A stretch of 64,000 bases of DNA from Psychrobacter sp. UBA3480 (GTDB taxonomy: Bacteria; Pseudomonadota; Gammaproteobacteria; Pseudomonadales; Moraxellaceae), in assembly GCF_002377945.1 (NCBI RefSeq), contig NZ_DFQV01000017.1, positions 95,669 to 159,668 of the forward strand, read 5' to 3'. Under the pieces are notes generated by a model. It was not told where the DNA came from and searched no databases. It saw only the letters and a list, made by a program, of their open reading frames with translations. Each line of letters opens with the position of its first letter. Positions within the stretch are counted from its first letter, which is position 1. Below are positions 25,184 to 33,886 of this stretch, one piece after another. The translations under genes and the position numbers were made by a program.

Positions 25184-26548
25184 ATGATTGAGCAAAATAC
25201 AACATCTGATCTGCACGATGAAAATCCAACGACATCGTCAAAAAAACTGCTATCAACCCCTATTGCTTTAATACAGCTTATCGTATTCAGTGCCATCGGT
25301 TTGGTGATGTTCTTCGTACCATTTACCATTGGTGAAAAAAGCACGATTTTGTTCGATCATGGCGCAACCTATCTGGTCACTCAGCAGCACACCTTGTCCG
25401 TGACGCTATTGTTTTTACTCATGCTCTATGGCGTGAGTAAGCCATTTATCGATGGCTCATGGCGTAAAAATATCACCCATATGATTATGACTGCTTTTAA
25501 AATCATGGGTCTGATACTAGCAGTGATGTATGTGGCTGACATAGCGCCTGCCTTTATGATGGAAAAGGACATGTTGCCGTTTCTGTTTGAAAAACTGGCC
25601 TTACCAGTCGGTATGATTGTACCGCTTGGCGCGCTTATTTTGGCCTTCTTGGTTGGTTTTGGCTTACTAGAAATGGTTGGTGTGCTCATGCAGCCAATTA
25701 TGAAACCTATTTGGAAAACCCCAGGCTCATCAGCGATTGATGCTGTTGCTTCCTTTGTCGGTAGCTACTCTATTGGTTTGCTCATCACCAATCGCGTGTA
25801 TTTACAAAAGCAATATTCAGCGCGTGAAGCCATTATCATTGCGACTGGGTTTTCGACTGTATCAGCGGCGTTTATGGTTATTGTTGCCAAAACGCTTGGT
25901 CTGATGGAGTTCTGGAATGTGTTCTTTTGGTCTACGCTAGTAATTACCTTTATTGTCACTGCAATTACTGCTCGTATTCCACCTATCAGTCTCTTTGATG
26001 ATAGCGTTGAACGTCCCGCTTTAGATCATAAAGGTGGTACACGGCTAGCAGCTGCGTTTGATTTAGGTTTATCCACTTCGCGCCGTGCCACTGACCTCAA
26101 ACAAATCTTGTGGTCTAACTTTCGCGACGGTCTAACGATGGCCGCTGCTATCGTTCCGTCTATCATCGCTGTCGGCTTAACAGGATTGCTATTAGCAAAA
26201 TATACGCCCGTATTCGATGCGTTGGGTTTGCTTCTTTATCCCTTTACATGGCTTGGCGGTCTACCAGAACCGCTTGTCGCGGCCAAAGGCATGTCAGCAG
26301 GACTGGCTGAGATGTTCTTGCCAGCATTACTACTAAGTGAGGCAGATATTCTGACACGCTATGTCGCAGGGGTCATCTCCATCAGCAGCGTGCTGTTCTT
26401 CTCAGCCATGATTCCGTGTGTGCTTGCGACCGAGATTCCAGTCTCTGTTGGCAAAATGGTCATCATTTGGTTCGAGCGCGTGGTACTCAGTATTTTACTG
26501 GCTGCGGCATTCGGACATCTGGCTATGTACCTCAATTGGATTGGCTAA
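25184..26548 (+). CDS. YjiH-family membrane protein, candidate histidine/urocanate importer
   Basis: Polytopic inner-membrane protein of 454 residues with about ten helices, belonging to the YjiH group with nucleoside-recognition (Gate) domains: VPFTIGEKSTILFDHG near the start, GFGLLEMVGVLMQPIMKPIW and DAVASFVGSYSIGLLITNRVY in the middle, and FFSAMIPCVLATEIPVSVGK near the end. AAGGAGG five bases before the ATG is the strongest ribosome binding site in this operon. Its place between hutU and hutH suggests transport of histidine or urocanate, an inference from position only. Biochemical function of YjiH proteins is unclear. Confidence 0.8.
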   Translation: MIEQNTTSDLHDENPTTSSKKLLSTPIALIQLIVFSAIGLVMFFVPFTIGEKSTILFDHGATYLVTQQHTLSVTLLFLLMLYGVSKPFIDGSWRKNITHMIMTAFKIMGLILAVMYVADIAPAFMMEKDMLPFLFEKLALPVGMIVPLGALILAFLVGFGLLEMVGVLMQPIMKPIWKTPGSSAIDAVASFVGSYSIGLLITNRVYLQKQYSAREAIIIATGFSTVSAAFMVIVAKTLGLMEFWNVFFWSTLVITFIVTAITARIPPISLFDDSVERPALDHKGGTRLAAAFDLGLSTSRRATDLKQILWSNFRDGLTMAAAIVPSIIAVGLTGLLLAKYTPVFDALGLLLYPFTWLGGLPEPLVAAKGMSAGLAEMFLPALLLSEADILTRYVAGVISISSVLFFSAMIPCVLATEIPVSVGKMVIIWFERVVLSILLAAAFGHLAMYLNWIG

Positions 26549-26621
26549 AAAACTCAAACTCAATAATAGATATTTCGTTGATTAAAAACCTTTCAACAAC
26601 TTCATTTTAGTAAAGATACTA

Positions 26622-26791
26622 GGGCGTGTCCTCAATTCAAACGAGTGTCCTCTAAATGGGCTAAAAACAGCTAAATTTTGCCAAACCTCGTCAAATAGTT
26701 GGTCAATATCTCGATATTATCTGCACTATTTTCCTTGTTTGACGGCAATTTATCTCATTTTTATCACCATTTTTAAAATGAGGACACGCCC
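26622..26791 (-). mobile_element. 170-bp TA-flanked miniature element, copy 2 (inverted)
   Basis: Same element as 5780-5949 in reverse orientation and of identical length, with about 3 mismatches by eye (about 98% identity). Perfect inverted ends GGGCGTGTCCTCA/TGAGGACACGCCC and TA on both flanks. Non-coding. Confidence 0.85.
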
Positions 26792-26814
26792 TAAACAAAA
26801 ATAATATAACCCAC

Positions 26815-26919
26815 ATAGTCGATTCAATTTAAAAGTAGTACAAGGCAACCGAGTGTAGATGTATATGTAATACTTCAAGCGAGGTTAACGCTGTAATACT
26901 TTTAAATTGAATCGACTAT
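26815..26919 (+). repeat. Dispersed palindromic repeat, copy B
   Basis: 105 bp with 23-bp perfect inverted arms (26815-26837 and 26897-26919, starting ATAGTCGATTCAATTTAAAA) around a loop that keeps CAAGGCAACCGAGTG and CAAGCGAGG. Most symmetrical copy of the family. The last base abuts an in-frame ATG that is probably not the real hutH start. Confidence 0.85.
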
Positions 26920-26946
26920 ATGACTTACAATACTAGGATTACCCCT

Positions 26947-28509
26947 ATGAACGACATCAAACAACTAACCCTACATCCTCGCCAGCTTAGCTTTGAAATG
27001 CTACGTGATATCTACGAGCAGCCTGTCATATTGACACTACCCGAAAGTGATTATGAGGCGATAGATGCCTCGCACGAAGATGTACGTACCATCATTGCAC
27101 GAGACAAAAGCGCATACGGTATCAACACCGGTTTTGGCCTGTTAGCAAAGACACGTATCAGTGATGATCAGCTTGAGCTACTTCAGCGTAACCTGATCGT
27201 TTCTCACTCAGTGGGTACTGGTGACGCGCTACCAGATGGCGTGGTACGACTGATTATGGTGATGAAAGTTGCCAGTCTGGCGCAAGGTGTCTCTGGTGTA
27301 CGCCGCGAGGTAGTTGATAGCTTACTTGGCTTAATCAATAATCAAATCACACCCAATATCCCAGCCAAAGGTTCAGTTGGTGCATCTGGTGACCTAGCAC
27401 CATTATCACATATGACGCTTGCGATGATGGGTGAAGGTGATGTGTTTGTCGCTGGCAAAAAAGTACTTGCTGCTGATGCTCTAGCGCAGCATGGACTTAA
27501 GCCAATCACATTGGCAGCCAAAGAAGGCCTTGCACTAATCAACGGTACGCAAGTATCAACTGCACTGGCATTACGTGGTTATTTTTTAGCGCGTGATTTG
27601 CTTGAGACCGCCACTATTGTTGGCTCGATGTCGATTGATGCTGCAAAAGGATCCGATTCACCATTTGATGCGCGTATTCATGAAGTACGTGGCCATCATG
27701 GTCAAATCGAAATCGCCAAAGCACATCGTCAACTAATCAAAGGCAGTGCTATCCGTGCCTCACATGACGGCGAGCAAGACGATAGAGTGCAAGACCCTTA
27801 CTGCCTACGCTGTCAGCCACAGGTCATGGGTGCCTGTCTTGATATCATCAACCAAGCAGGGAAAACTCTGCTAATAGAATCCAATGCCGTAACTGACAAT
27901 CCACTTATCTTTAATAACGAAGATGGCCCTGTCGCTATCTCAGGTGGTAACTTCCATGCTGAGCCTGTGGCTTTTGCCGCGGATATTTTAGCCTTAGCAA
28001 TCGCTGAGATTGGCTCGATGTCTGAGCGCCGTGTCGCTTTGCTAATTGATGCCACTTTATCAGGTGGTCTGCCGCCATTCTTGGTCGATAATGCTGGGGT
28101 CAACTCAGGCTTTATGATTGCGCATGTGACGGCCGCAGCGCTGGCCTCAGAAAACAAATCTATCGCCCATCCAGGCAGTGTCGATAGTATCCCGACCTCT
28201 GCTAATCAAGAAGACCATGTGTCTATGGCCACCTATTGCGCACGACGCCTATACGAGATGGCACAAAACACTGCCACTATCATCGGTATTGAGTTATTGG
28301 CTGCTGGTCAAGGTATCGACTTCCATCGTGGACTAGATACGTCAGAGCCGCTGACTGTGGCACATCAGAAACTACGTGAGAAAGTGACTTTCTATGATAA
28401 AGATCGCTACCTCGCCCCAGATATCGAAGCAGCCAAGCAGCTGATATTAGACGGTACGCTTGCTGAACATTGGCAGTCACTACGCAGCGATTGGTACGAG
28501 TCTAAATAA
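26947..28509 (+). CDS. hutH: Histidine ammonia-lyase
   Basis: First enzyme of histidine degradation: eliminates ammonia from histidine to give urocanate, using a self-formed MIO group from Ala-Ser-Gly. The triad is in [14 protein letters not shown] near residue 142. Other family blocks: [48 protein letters not shown] and [10 protein letters not shown]. 520 residues is normal. AGGA 7-8 bases before the ATG at 26947 supports this start; the ATG at 26920 directly abuts repeat copy B and lacks a site. Part of the hut operon, but separated from yjiH by 398 bp of repeats. Confidence 0.96.
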   Translation: MNDIKQLTLHPRQLSFEMLRDIYEQPVILTLPESDYEAIDASHEDVRTIIARDKSAYGINTGFGLLAKTRISDDQLELLQRNLIVSHSVGTGDALPDGVVRLIMVMKVASLAQGVSGVRREVVDSLLGLINNQITPNIPAKGSVGASGDLAPLSHMTLAMMGEGDVFVAGKKVLAADALAQHGLKPITLAAKEGLALINGTQVSTALALRGYFLARDLLETATIVGSMSIDAAKGSDSPFDARIHEVRGHHGQIEIAKAHRQLIKGSAIRASHDGEQDDRVQDPYCLRCQPQVMGACLDIINQAGKTLLIESNAVTDNPLIFNNEDGPVAISGGNFHAEPVAFAADILALAIAEIGSMSERRVALLIDATLSGGLPPFLVDNAGVNSGFMIAHVTAAALASENKSIAHPGSVDSIPTSANQEDHVSMATYCARRLYEMAQNTATIIGIELLAAGQGIDFHRGLDTSEPLTVAHQKLREKVTFYDKDRYLAPDIEAAKQLILDGTLAEHWQSLRSDWYESK

Positions 28510-28532
28510 AGATTAATGGGCGGAGAGCAGTG

Positions 28533-29591
28533 ATGACAATAACGAGAACAACAGCACCGAATACCACTCACATTAGCCATACACCTGCTGATATGACCCA
28601 GTGGATAGGACGTACAGAGCCATTTGAGACTGCGCGTGCCCGCTATTGGTATCAGCTTGCTCAGCCTTACGAGGATCAAAATATTGGGCTAATTGGCTTT
28701 GCCTGTGATCAAGGCGTCAGACGCAATCAAGGCCGCATAGGTGCTAGAGCTGCTCCACCATTGATTCGTCGAGCTTTGGCTACGCTGCCAGTCATCGCTG
28801 AATTGCAACAACGTTTTGATGGTCAATTATCAACCTTATTGGGTGATGCTGGTGACATTCATTGTGATGATAATGATGGCCTTGCCGAGAGCACCCTTGA
28901 GCAAGCTCAGATTAAATATGCTGATGCAGTGAGCACTATTGTCAAGCAAGGTGGTCTACCCATCGGACTTGGCGGTGGTCATGCCATCGCTTATGGTAGT
29001 TTTTTGGGATTATGGCAGGCCTTAGAAAATACTAGCGAAACAACTATCAGCACAAACACAGCGCCTACTATTGGGATTATTAATTTTGATGCTCATCTTG
29101 ATATTCGTCAGTCGGATGTAGCGACTTCTGGGACACCATTTCGCCAGATTGCCGAGCATCTTGACGCACATGGTCAACCCTTTCATTATTGCTGTATTGG
29201 CGTCAGTCGCTTTTCTAATACGGCAGCTCTCTTTGATCGTGCTGAGCAATTGGGCGTACAGGTCATTAGTGATGAAGACTGTCACTATCAGCCTTGGGAT
29301 ACACTTGCTGAGCGGGTCAAAAGCTTTGTAGATCAGGTCGATATTGTGTATCTAACCATCGATATGGACTGCTTACCATCTAGTGTCGTCCCAGGTGTGA
29401 GCGCACCTGCCGCCTTTGGCATTGAGCTGGGTTTCGTTGAGCGTATGGTCAAAACCATCATGGCATCAGGCAAAGTAAAAATGGCAGACCTTGCTGAGAT
29501 TAACCCTACCTTTGATATTGACAGTCGTAGCTGCAAAGTCGCTGCTCGCTTACTGGCCACTATTGTAGAGCAGCACTTACTTAGCGCCTAG
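28533..29591 (+). CDS. hutG: Formimidoylglutamase
   Basis: Hydrolyses N-formimidoyl-glutamate to glutamate and formamide, the last step of the direct Hut route. Arginase-family fold of 352 residues with manganese-binding motifs GGGHAIAYGSF, NFDAHLDIR and TIDMDCLPSSVVPGVSAP. GGAGAG 7 bases before the ATG at 28533 sets the start; the GTG immediately before it (28530) is rejected. The arrangement implies the four-enzyme pathway without HutF. It lies 23 bp after hutH. Confidence 0.93.
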   Translation: MTITRTTAPNTTHISHTPADMTQWIGRTEPFETARARYWYQLAQPYEDQNIGLIGFACDQGVRRNQGRIGARAAPPLIRRALATLPVIAELQQRFDGQLSTLLGDAGDIHCDDNDGLAESTLEQAQIKYADAVSTIVKQGGLPIGLGGGHAIAYGSFLGLWQALENTSETTISTNTAPTIGIINFDAHLDIRQSDVATSGTPFRQIAEHLDAHGQPFHYCCIGVSRFSNTAALFDRAEQLGVQVISDEDCHYQPWDTLAERVKSFVDQVDIVYLTIDMDCLPSSVVPGVSAPAAFGIELGFVERMVKTIMASGKVKMADLAEINPTFDIDSRSCKVAARLLATIVEQHLLSA

Positions 29592-29653
29592 GTCTTACAA
29601 ACAAAGATCTTAAGACAAAAGATCACTCGCCTCCCAATAATTAGGAGCCTATT

Positions 29654-30967
29654 ATGAATGAATCAGAAAATTTTAAAGAGCAGACGCTCGACGAATCTAC
29701 TATGACATCGTTTGATCAACTCATTATCAATGCCAACATTGCGACGTTTTCAGCGAACTATGGTTTCGATATTTACGATAATTCAGATGCTAATAATATC
29801 CCATACGGTCAGTTAGAGAACGCGGCTATTGGTATCAAAAGTGGCAAAATCGCTTGGATTGGGGCACATGACCAAATCGATACTCATCTGCCTAAATATC
29901 AAGATAGCCAAATCACAGACGTGGATGGTAAATGGATAACCCCAGGGCTTATTGACTGTCATACGCATATCGTCTATGGCGGCAACCGTAGCAATGAGTT
30001 TGAAGCACGATTACAAGGCGCTAGTTATCAAGACATTGCCGCACAAGGCGGCGGTATTGTCGCGACGGTCAGTGCCACTCGCGCTGCCAGTATTGAAGCG
30101 CTATTTGCACAAAGTGAAAAACGCTTAATCGCACTTATGAAAGAAGGCGTTACCAGTATCGAAATTAAATCTGGTTATGGCTTGAACTTAGACACTGAAC
30201 GCAAAATGCTTACGGTCGCTCGCCAGCTTGGTGAAAAGTACGACATTCATGTAAGTACCACGTATTTGGCGGCTCATGCCTTGCCACCTGAGTATAAAAA
30301 TCGTGCAGATGACTATATTGAGCAAGTCTGCGAATGGCTGCCGATTCTGCATTCAGAGGACTTGGTCGATGCGGTCGATGGATTTTGTGAAAACATCGCA
30401 TTTAGTACAGAGCAAATCAGGCGAGTCTTTGAGGTCGCACGATCTTTAGATTTACCAGTCAAACTGCACTCTGAGCAGCTGTCCGATATAGGTGGTAGTG
30501 CCTTAGTTGCTGAATATAAAGGACTGTCGAGCGATCATCTAGAGCACTTGTCAGAAGAAGACATCAAGAAAATGGCGGCTAGCAATACCGTTGCCGTGAT
30601 ATTGCCAGGGGCATTTTATACGCTACGTGACACCAAGTTGCCACCGATTGAGGCATTACGTAAACATCAAGTCCCTATGGCTATTTCAACCGACTGTAAT
30701 CCTGGCACCTCACCGTTGACGTCGCTGTTATTGGCGATGAACATGGGCTGTACACTGTTTTACCTGACACCCGAAGAAGTACTGGCAGGCTCGACTGTTT
30801 ATGCAGCACAGGCTTTAGGACTATCTAATAAGGGTAGAATAGAAGTGGGCTGTGATGCTGATTTAGCGCTATGGGATATCGCTCGTCCCGCTGACTTGGC
30901 CTATCAGATGGGCTTAAACCCTATCCAAGGTATCATGGTTCAAGGACAATGGCGCGACACAATGTAA
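29654..30967 (+). CDS. hutI: Imidazolonepropionase
   Basis: Hydrolyses imidazolonepropionate to N-formimidoyl-glutamate. Amidohydrolase-superfamily protein of 437 residues with metal ligands in [51 protein letters not shown] and [16 protein letters not shown] before the ATG supports the start. The first 17 residues form an acidic extension; ATG at 29702 is a possible alternative. It is the last hut gene, 62 bp after hutG, followed by a strong terminator. Confidence 0.95.
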   Translation: MNESENFKEQTLDESTMTSFDQLIINANIATFSANYGFDIYDNSDANNIPYGQLENAAIGIKSGKIAWIGAHDQIDTHLPKYQDSQITDVDGKWITPGLIDCHTHIVYGGNRSNEFEARLQGASYQDIAAQGGGIVATVSATRAASIEALFAQSEKRLIALMKEGVTSIEIKSGYGLNLDTERKMLTVARQLGEKYDIHVSTTYLAAHALPPEYKNRADDYIEQVCEWLPILHSEDLVDAVDGFCENIAFSTEQIRRVFEVARSLDLPVKLHSEQLSDIGGSALVAEYKGLSSDHLEHLSEEDIKKMAASNTVAVILPGAFYTLRDTKLPPIEALRKHQVPMAISTDCNPGTSPLTSLLLAMNMGCTLFYLTPEEVLAGSTVYAAQALGLSNKGRIEVGCDADLALWDIARPADLAYQMGLNPIQGIMVQGQWRDTM

Positions 30968-30992
30968 TCAACCTACCTTCACTTATTATCAT

Positions 30993-31030
30993 TAAAAAAG
31001 CCCCAGTCATTTAATGATTGGGGCTTTTTT
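30993..31030 (+). terminator. Rho-independent terminator of the hut operon
   Basis: A-run, GCCCCAGTCA, short loop, TGATTGGGGC, T6. It begins 26 bp after the hutI stop. Confidence 0.88.
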
Positions 31031-31211
31031 AATAACAATGTTGCAAATTTTATGAAATTGAAGAAAAAAACCTTAATAACCTTACTTTAAATAGGGATTT
31101 ACTATATCAATATTATTAGTAAGGATTTATAATACCCTTTTTTAAACAGGGTTATTTTTGGCTAACTATAGTTCATAAATAAAAATTAACAAACAGTATA
31201 GAGAAAGCGAT

Positions 31212-31574
31212 ATGCGTACAGATTCATTTCAGCAGATATTGGAAGACTTAAACAGTTCATCAGCAGATGTTGAAGCATCTGCGCTAATCTCTAACGATGG
31301 TCTTATGATTGCTTCAGCTCTACCAACCGGCGTGGATGAAGATCGCGTGGGTGCTATGTCAGCAGCATTATTATCATTGGGTGATCGTGCAGGACGCGAG
31401 TTGGCACGCGGTAGTATTGATCGCATTATGATTCAAGGCGAGAAAGGCTACGTCATCATGACCTCATCAGGCGATGAAGCGGTACTCACCATCATGGCAA
31501 AACCCAATGCCAAGCTTGGCTTAATATTCCTAGATATTAAGCGCGCCTCAGAAGCATTGGCAAAGCTTATTTGA
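31212..31574 (+). CDS. Roadblock/LC7-domain protein
   Basis: A 120-residue single-domain protein of the roadblock/LC7 (MglB-like) fold: helix FQQILEDLNSSSADVEAS, strand ALISNDGLMIASALP, helix DRVGAMSAALLSLGDRAGRE, then strands SIDRIMIQGEKGYVIMTSSG and AVLTIMAKPNAKLGLIFLDI and final helix RASEALAKLI. Such proteins dimerise and often regulate small GTPases (MglA) or cell polarity. No MglA-type GTPase is encoded in the window. First gene of a five-gene co-directional cluster. It is preceded by about 180 bp with AT-rich imperfect hairpins after the hut terminator. Confidence 0.88.
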   Translation: MRTDSFQQILEDLNSSSADVEASALISNDGLMIASALPTGVDEDRVGAMSAALLSLGDRAGRELARGSIDRIMIQGEKGYVIMTSSGDEAVLTIMAKPNAKLGLIFLDIKRASEALAKLI

Positions 31575-31618
31575 TTGGCGACTGCTTATCGAATTTATTA
31601 GCTTTTAATTACTATAAA

Positions 31619-31726
31619 TATAGTCGGTTCAATATAGTTTGAATACAAGGAAGCCGAGTGAGAGTACTACAAGTAGTAGGCTAAGCAAGGCTGACACCGT
31701 ATCCAATTTATAGAGGATTGACTACA
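31619..31726 (+). repeat. Dispersed palindromic repeat, copy C
   Basis: 108 bp beginning TATAGTCGGTTCAATATAGT and ending GGATTGACTACA, with internal ACAAGGAAGCCGAGTG and GGCTAAGCAAGGCTGAC. It fills most of the gap between the roadblock gene and the PAS gene. Confidence 0.8.
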
Positions 31727-31750
31727 TAACGATCAACGAAGGAGATGACC

Positions 31751-32245
31751 ATGGGTTCTCCAATCCCTGATGCACACAAACCCGATATGCCTGCTGAGCA
31801 AATCACGATGACTTATCATGATGGCACATCACGGACTGTCTATGATACTGGTATAGAGCGCCCCTACCCAGACGGTAAGCTGATTGTCTCGCGTACCAAT
31901 CTCGACGGTATCATCACTCACGTCAACGACGCCTTTGTCGAAATCAGTGGCTATCATATAGATGAATTGATTGGCCAACAGCACTATATTTTGCGTCATC
32001 CTGATATGCCAAAAGCCGCCTATAAAGACTTATGGAGTACTGCTGAGTCTGGACAAAAATGGCATGGCTATGTCAAAAACTTATGCAAAGACGGCAGTCA
32101 TTATTGGGTCTATGCCACTGTGGTGCCTAACGTGCGTCGCGGCGAAATCGTCGGCTACACCTCGGTACGACGCAAACCATCACGCAGCAAAATTGAAGCG
32201 GCGATGACTCAATATGCCCAAATGAAACAAGATGAGGAAGGCTAA
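31751..32245 (+). CDS. Aer-type PAS-domain protein, stand-alone
   Basis: A 164-residue protein that is essentially one PAS domain of the Aer chemoreceptor type: IVSRTNLDGIITHVNDAFVE, ISGYHIDELIGQQHYILRHP, DMPKAAYKDLW, KWHGYVKNLCKDGSHYWVYA and GEIVGYTSVRRKP. In Aer this region binds FAD and senses redox or oxygen; the key Trp and KNxxKDGxHYWV block are kept. There is no methyl-accepting, kinase or GGDEF output domain, so the signal must pass by protein contact. AAGGAG 6 bases before ATG 31751 decides the start over the ATG at 31745. It precedes the next gene by 3 bp. Confidence 0.88.
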   Translation: MGSPIPDAHKPDMPAEQITMTYHDGTSRTVYDTGIERPYPDGKLIVSRTNLDGIITHVNDAFVEISGYHIDELIGQQHYILRHPDMPKAAYKDLWSTAESGQKWHGYVKNLCKDGSHYWVYATVVPNVRRGEIVGYTSVRRKPSRSKIEAAMTQYAQMKQDEEG

Positions 32246-32248
32246 GTC

Positions 32249-32998
32249 ATGACGACACACAATATGTTAATCGCCCCTGATTTCTCGCCTGATCGCTTTG
32301 CAGGCTGGCACATGTTCAACACCTTGATTCAAAAACGTGCCAACTTAAACATGCATCTCAATATCCCTGCCTCTCACGCTGAGCAAGAGCAGGTCATTGA
32401 TGCTGGTGACATTCAAATCATTTATGCCAACCCTTTTGATGCAGCCACTCTCATTCGAGAGCAAGGCTATCGAGCCATTGCCCGACCTATCGGCAAATCT
32501 GATGAGATGGTCATTGCAGCCGCAGCCAATAGCGCTATTAGCCGTTTGGAAGACATTCAAGTAGGGGCTACTGTCGCGATGGCTGACAACCGAGATGTCA
32601 AACTGATTGGTTTGCGATTGCTAGAAGCCGTCGATATAGAAGCCTCTGATCTCAACTGGGATGTGACCGAGACCTATCAAGCGGCTGCCCGCAAAGTCAT
32701 CAAAGGTGAAGCCCAAGTCGCGTTCTTTTTGGCAGAGATATTTCATAGCTTCTCACGCTTGACCAAGACTCAGCTGTCAGTACTTATCGAAAGTGACTTG
32801 GCTGATATCAGTCATGTGTTACTAGTCAAAGAAGACTTTCCCGATGCACAAATCTTTCTAGAAGCCATCCTCAATTTGCACAACGATGACGATGGTAAAG
32901 AAGCATTGGCTGAGCTTGGCATGCCTCAAGGATTTGAGCCAATGAGCGAAGAAGATGCCGAATTTATGATTGATTTGATGCAGACATTATTGGATTAG
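32249..32998 (+). CDS. PhnD-like periplasmic-binding-protein fold without signal peptide
   Basis: A 249-residue type 2 periplasmic-binding-protein fold resembling phosphate/phosphonate-binding PhnD: domain 1 LIAPDFSPDRFAGWHMFNTL, QIIYANPFDAATLIREQGY, hinge GKSDEMVIAAAA, domain 2 LEDIQVGATVAMADNRDVKL and AAARKVIKGEAQVAFFLAE. There is no signal peptide or lipobox, so it should be cytoplasmic, and no ABC permease or ATPase is nearby. A sensing role is more likely than transport. It ends in an acidic helix (SEEDAEFMIDLMQTLLD). Translation is probably coupled to the PAS gene. Confidence 0.82.
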   Translation: MTTHNMLIAPDFSPDRFAGWHMFNTLIQKRANLNMHLNIPASHAEQEQVIDAGDIQIIYANPFDAATLIREQGYRAIARPIGKSDEMVIAAAANSAISRLEDIQVGATVAMADNRDVKLIGLRLLEAVDIEASDLNWDVTETYQAAARKVIKGEAQVAFFLAEIFHSFSRLTKTQLSVLIESDLADISHVLLVKEDFPDAQIFLEAILNLHNDDDGKEALAELGMPQGFEPMSEEDAEFMIDLMQTLLD

Positions 32999-33122
32999 TC
33001 GCTCAATCATTGTATTGATATCAAGCGCTATTTCTCTGGATTACATCATCGCTTGTCGTATGACATCATTACCACTGAAGCAAGCACCGTCGTAATAATA
33101 GCGATGATAGAAGGGTATTATT

Positions 33123-33746
33123 ATGTCTGATTCAGACCTTATTAAAGAAAATGAAAGAGTCGCACACCGAGTATTTCGGTTTTACTCTCGTAAAGTATTT
33201 TTGGCACCCAACAACCGTCACTTTCATGAGCAGCGCATCAATGCAGCTTTGCTATTGACGGAGAAAGAGCCGTTACAAGGTGCTGTAGCGGACTTTTTTT
33301 ATGGGTGCTGGTTTGATATCCCATATGATGTAAACAATCTATTTACTCGTATCAAAGATCGTTTGTATCCTCATGTCCAGCAAGGCTTTCGCGAGTGCAT
33401 TGATAAAAAAAGATACATTCAGCGCAATAGTATGTTGGCCACTCGTTGGAGTGTGCTGATATCTCCTTCTCTCAATGAGCAAAAGCAACGGCTGCGTATC
33501 AGCAGCGATGATGCCCGAGAAATCGCTAAAGACATCACCACTGAGCTGATGCAAGCGCGTGAGGACAAAGACTGGGGTACGATTGAGCAAATCGAAAATG
33601 AGTTTTTTGCCCATTGTACTGCGCGCAATGATCGCCTTGCGTTTTCGCTGGTATGGTTTCGCTTGGGTAGAAGTGACTGGCAGTTCGATGCGCGCTGGGA
33701 CAACTGCCAACAACATCTCGATCAAACTATAGTCAAATCCATATAA
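33123..33746 (+). CDS. Unknown cytoplasmic protein of the roadblock cluster
   Basis: A 207-residue, charged, mostly helical protein with no signal peptide or membrane segment and no recognised family. Notable parts are VAHRVFRFYSRKVFLAPNNR, LTEKEPLQGAVADFFYGCWF, ISSDDAREIAKDITTELMQA and RLAFSLVWFRLGRSDWQFDA. It starts 124 bp after the PhnD-like gene. Its last codons (TIVKSI and the stop) lie inside repeat copy D, so insertion of the repeat has apparently set the C-terminus. Confidence 0.75.
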   Translation: MSDSDLIKENERVAHRVFRFYSRKVFLAPNNRHFHEQRINAALLLTEKEPLQGAVADFFYGCWFDIPYDVNNLFTRIKDRLYPHVQQGFRECIDKKRYIQRNSMLATRWSVLISPSLNEQKQRLRISSDDAREIAKDITTELMQAREDKDWGTIEQIENEFFAHCTARNDRLAFSLVWFRLGRSDWQFDARWDNCQQHLDQTIVKSI

Positions 33747-33834
33747 ATCCGCTACGTCGTCATCCTCGCTAAGCATACTAATGTATAACTTACGCTCGGT
33801 TTCCTTGTATCAAAATTATTTGAACTCAACGATC
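33728..33834 (-). repeat. Dispersed palindromic repeat, copy D (inverted), overlapping a gene end
   Basis: About 107 bp. Its reverse complement matches copy A closely: ACAAGGAAACCGAGCGTAAG, GCTTAGCGAGGATGACGACG and TAGCGGATTTATATGGATTT all have counterparts there. The first 19 bp are the 3' end of the coding region at 33123-33746. Confidence 0.85.
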
Positions 33835-33886
33835 TGAAAGCCTAATTTGTCACTTATCAATCACTTTTATCATAATGGTAGTTACT

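Larger units (their letters stand above)
26549..26946. other. 398-bp gap inside the hut operon filled by two repeat elements
   Basis: Between yjiH and hutH the DNA is almost wholly element-derived: the inverted 170-bp element copy 2 (26622-26791), then the palindromic repeat copy B (26815-26919), directly followed by the hutH leader. Nothing else is seen. Confidence 0.75.

Noticed and set aside
26920-26946. ATG at 26920 as the hutH start
   Set aside because: It abuts repeat copy B and has no ribosome binding site; the ATG at 26947 has one and gives normal HutH length.
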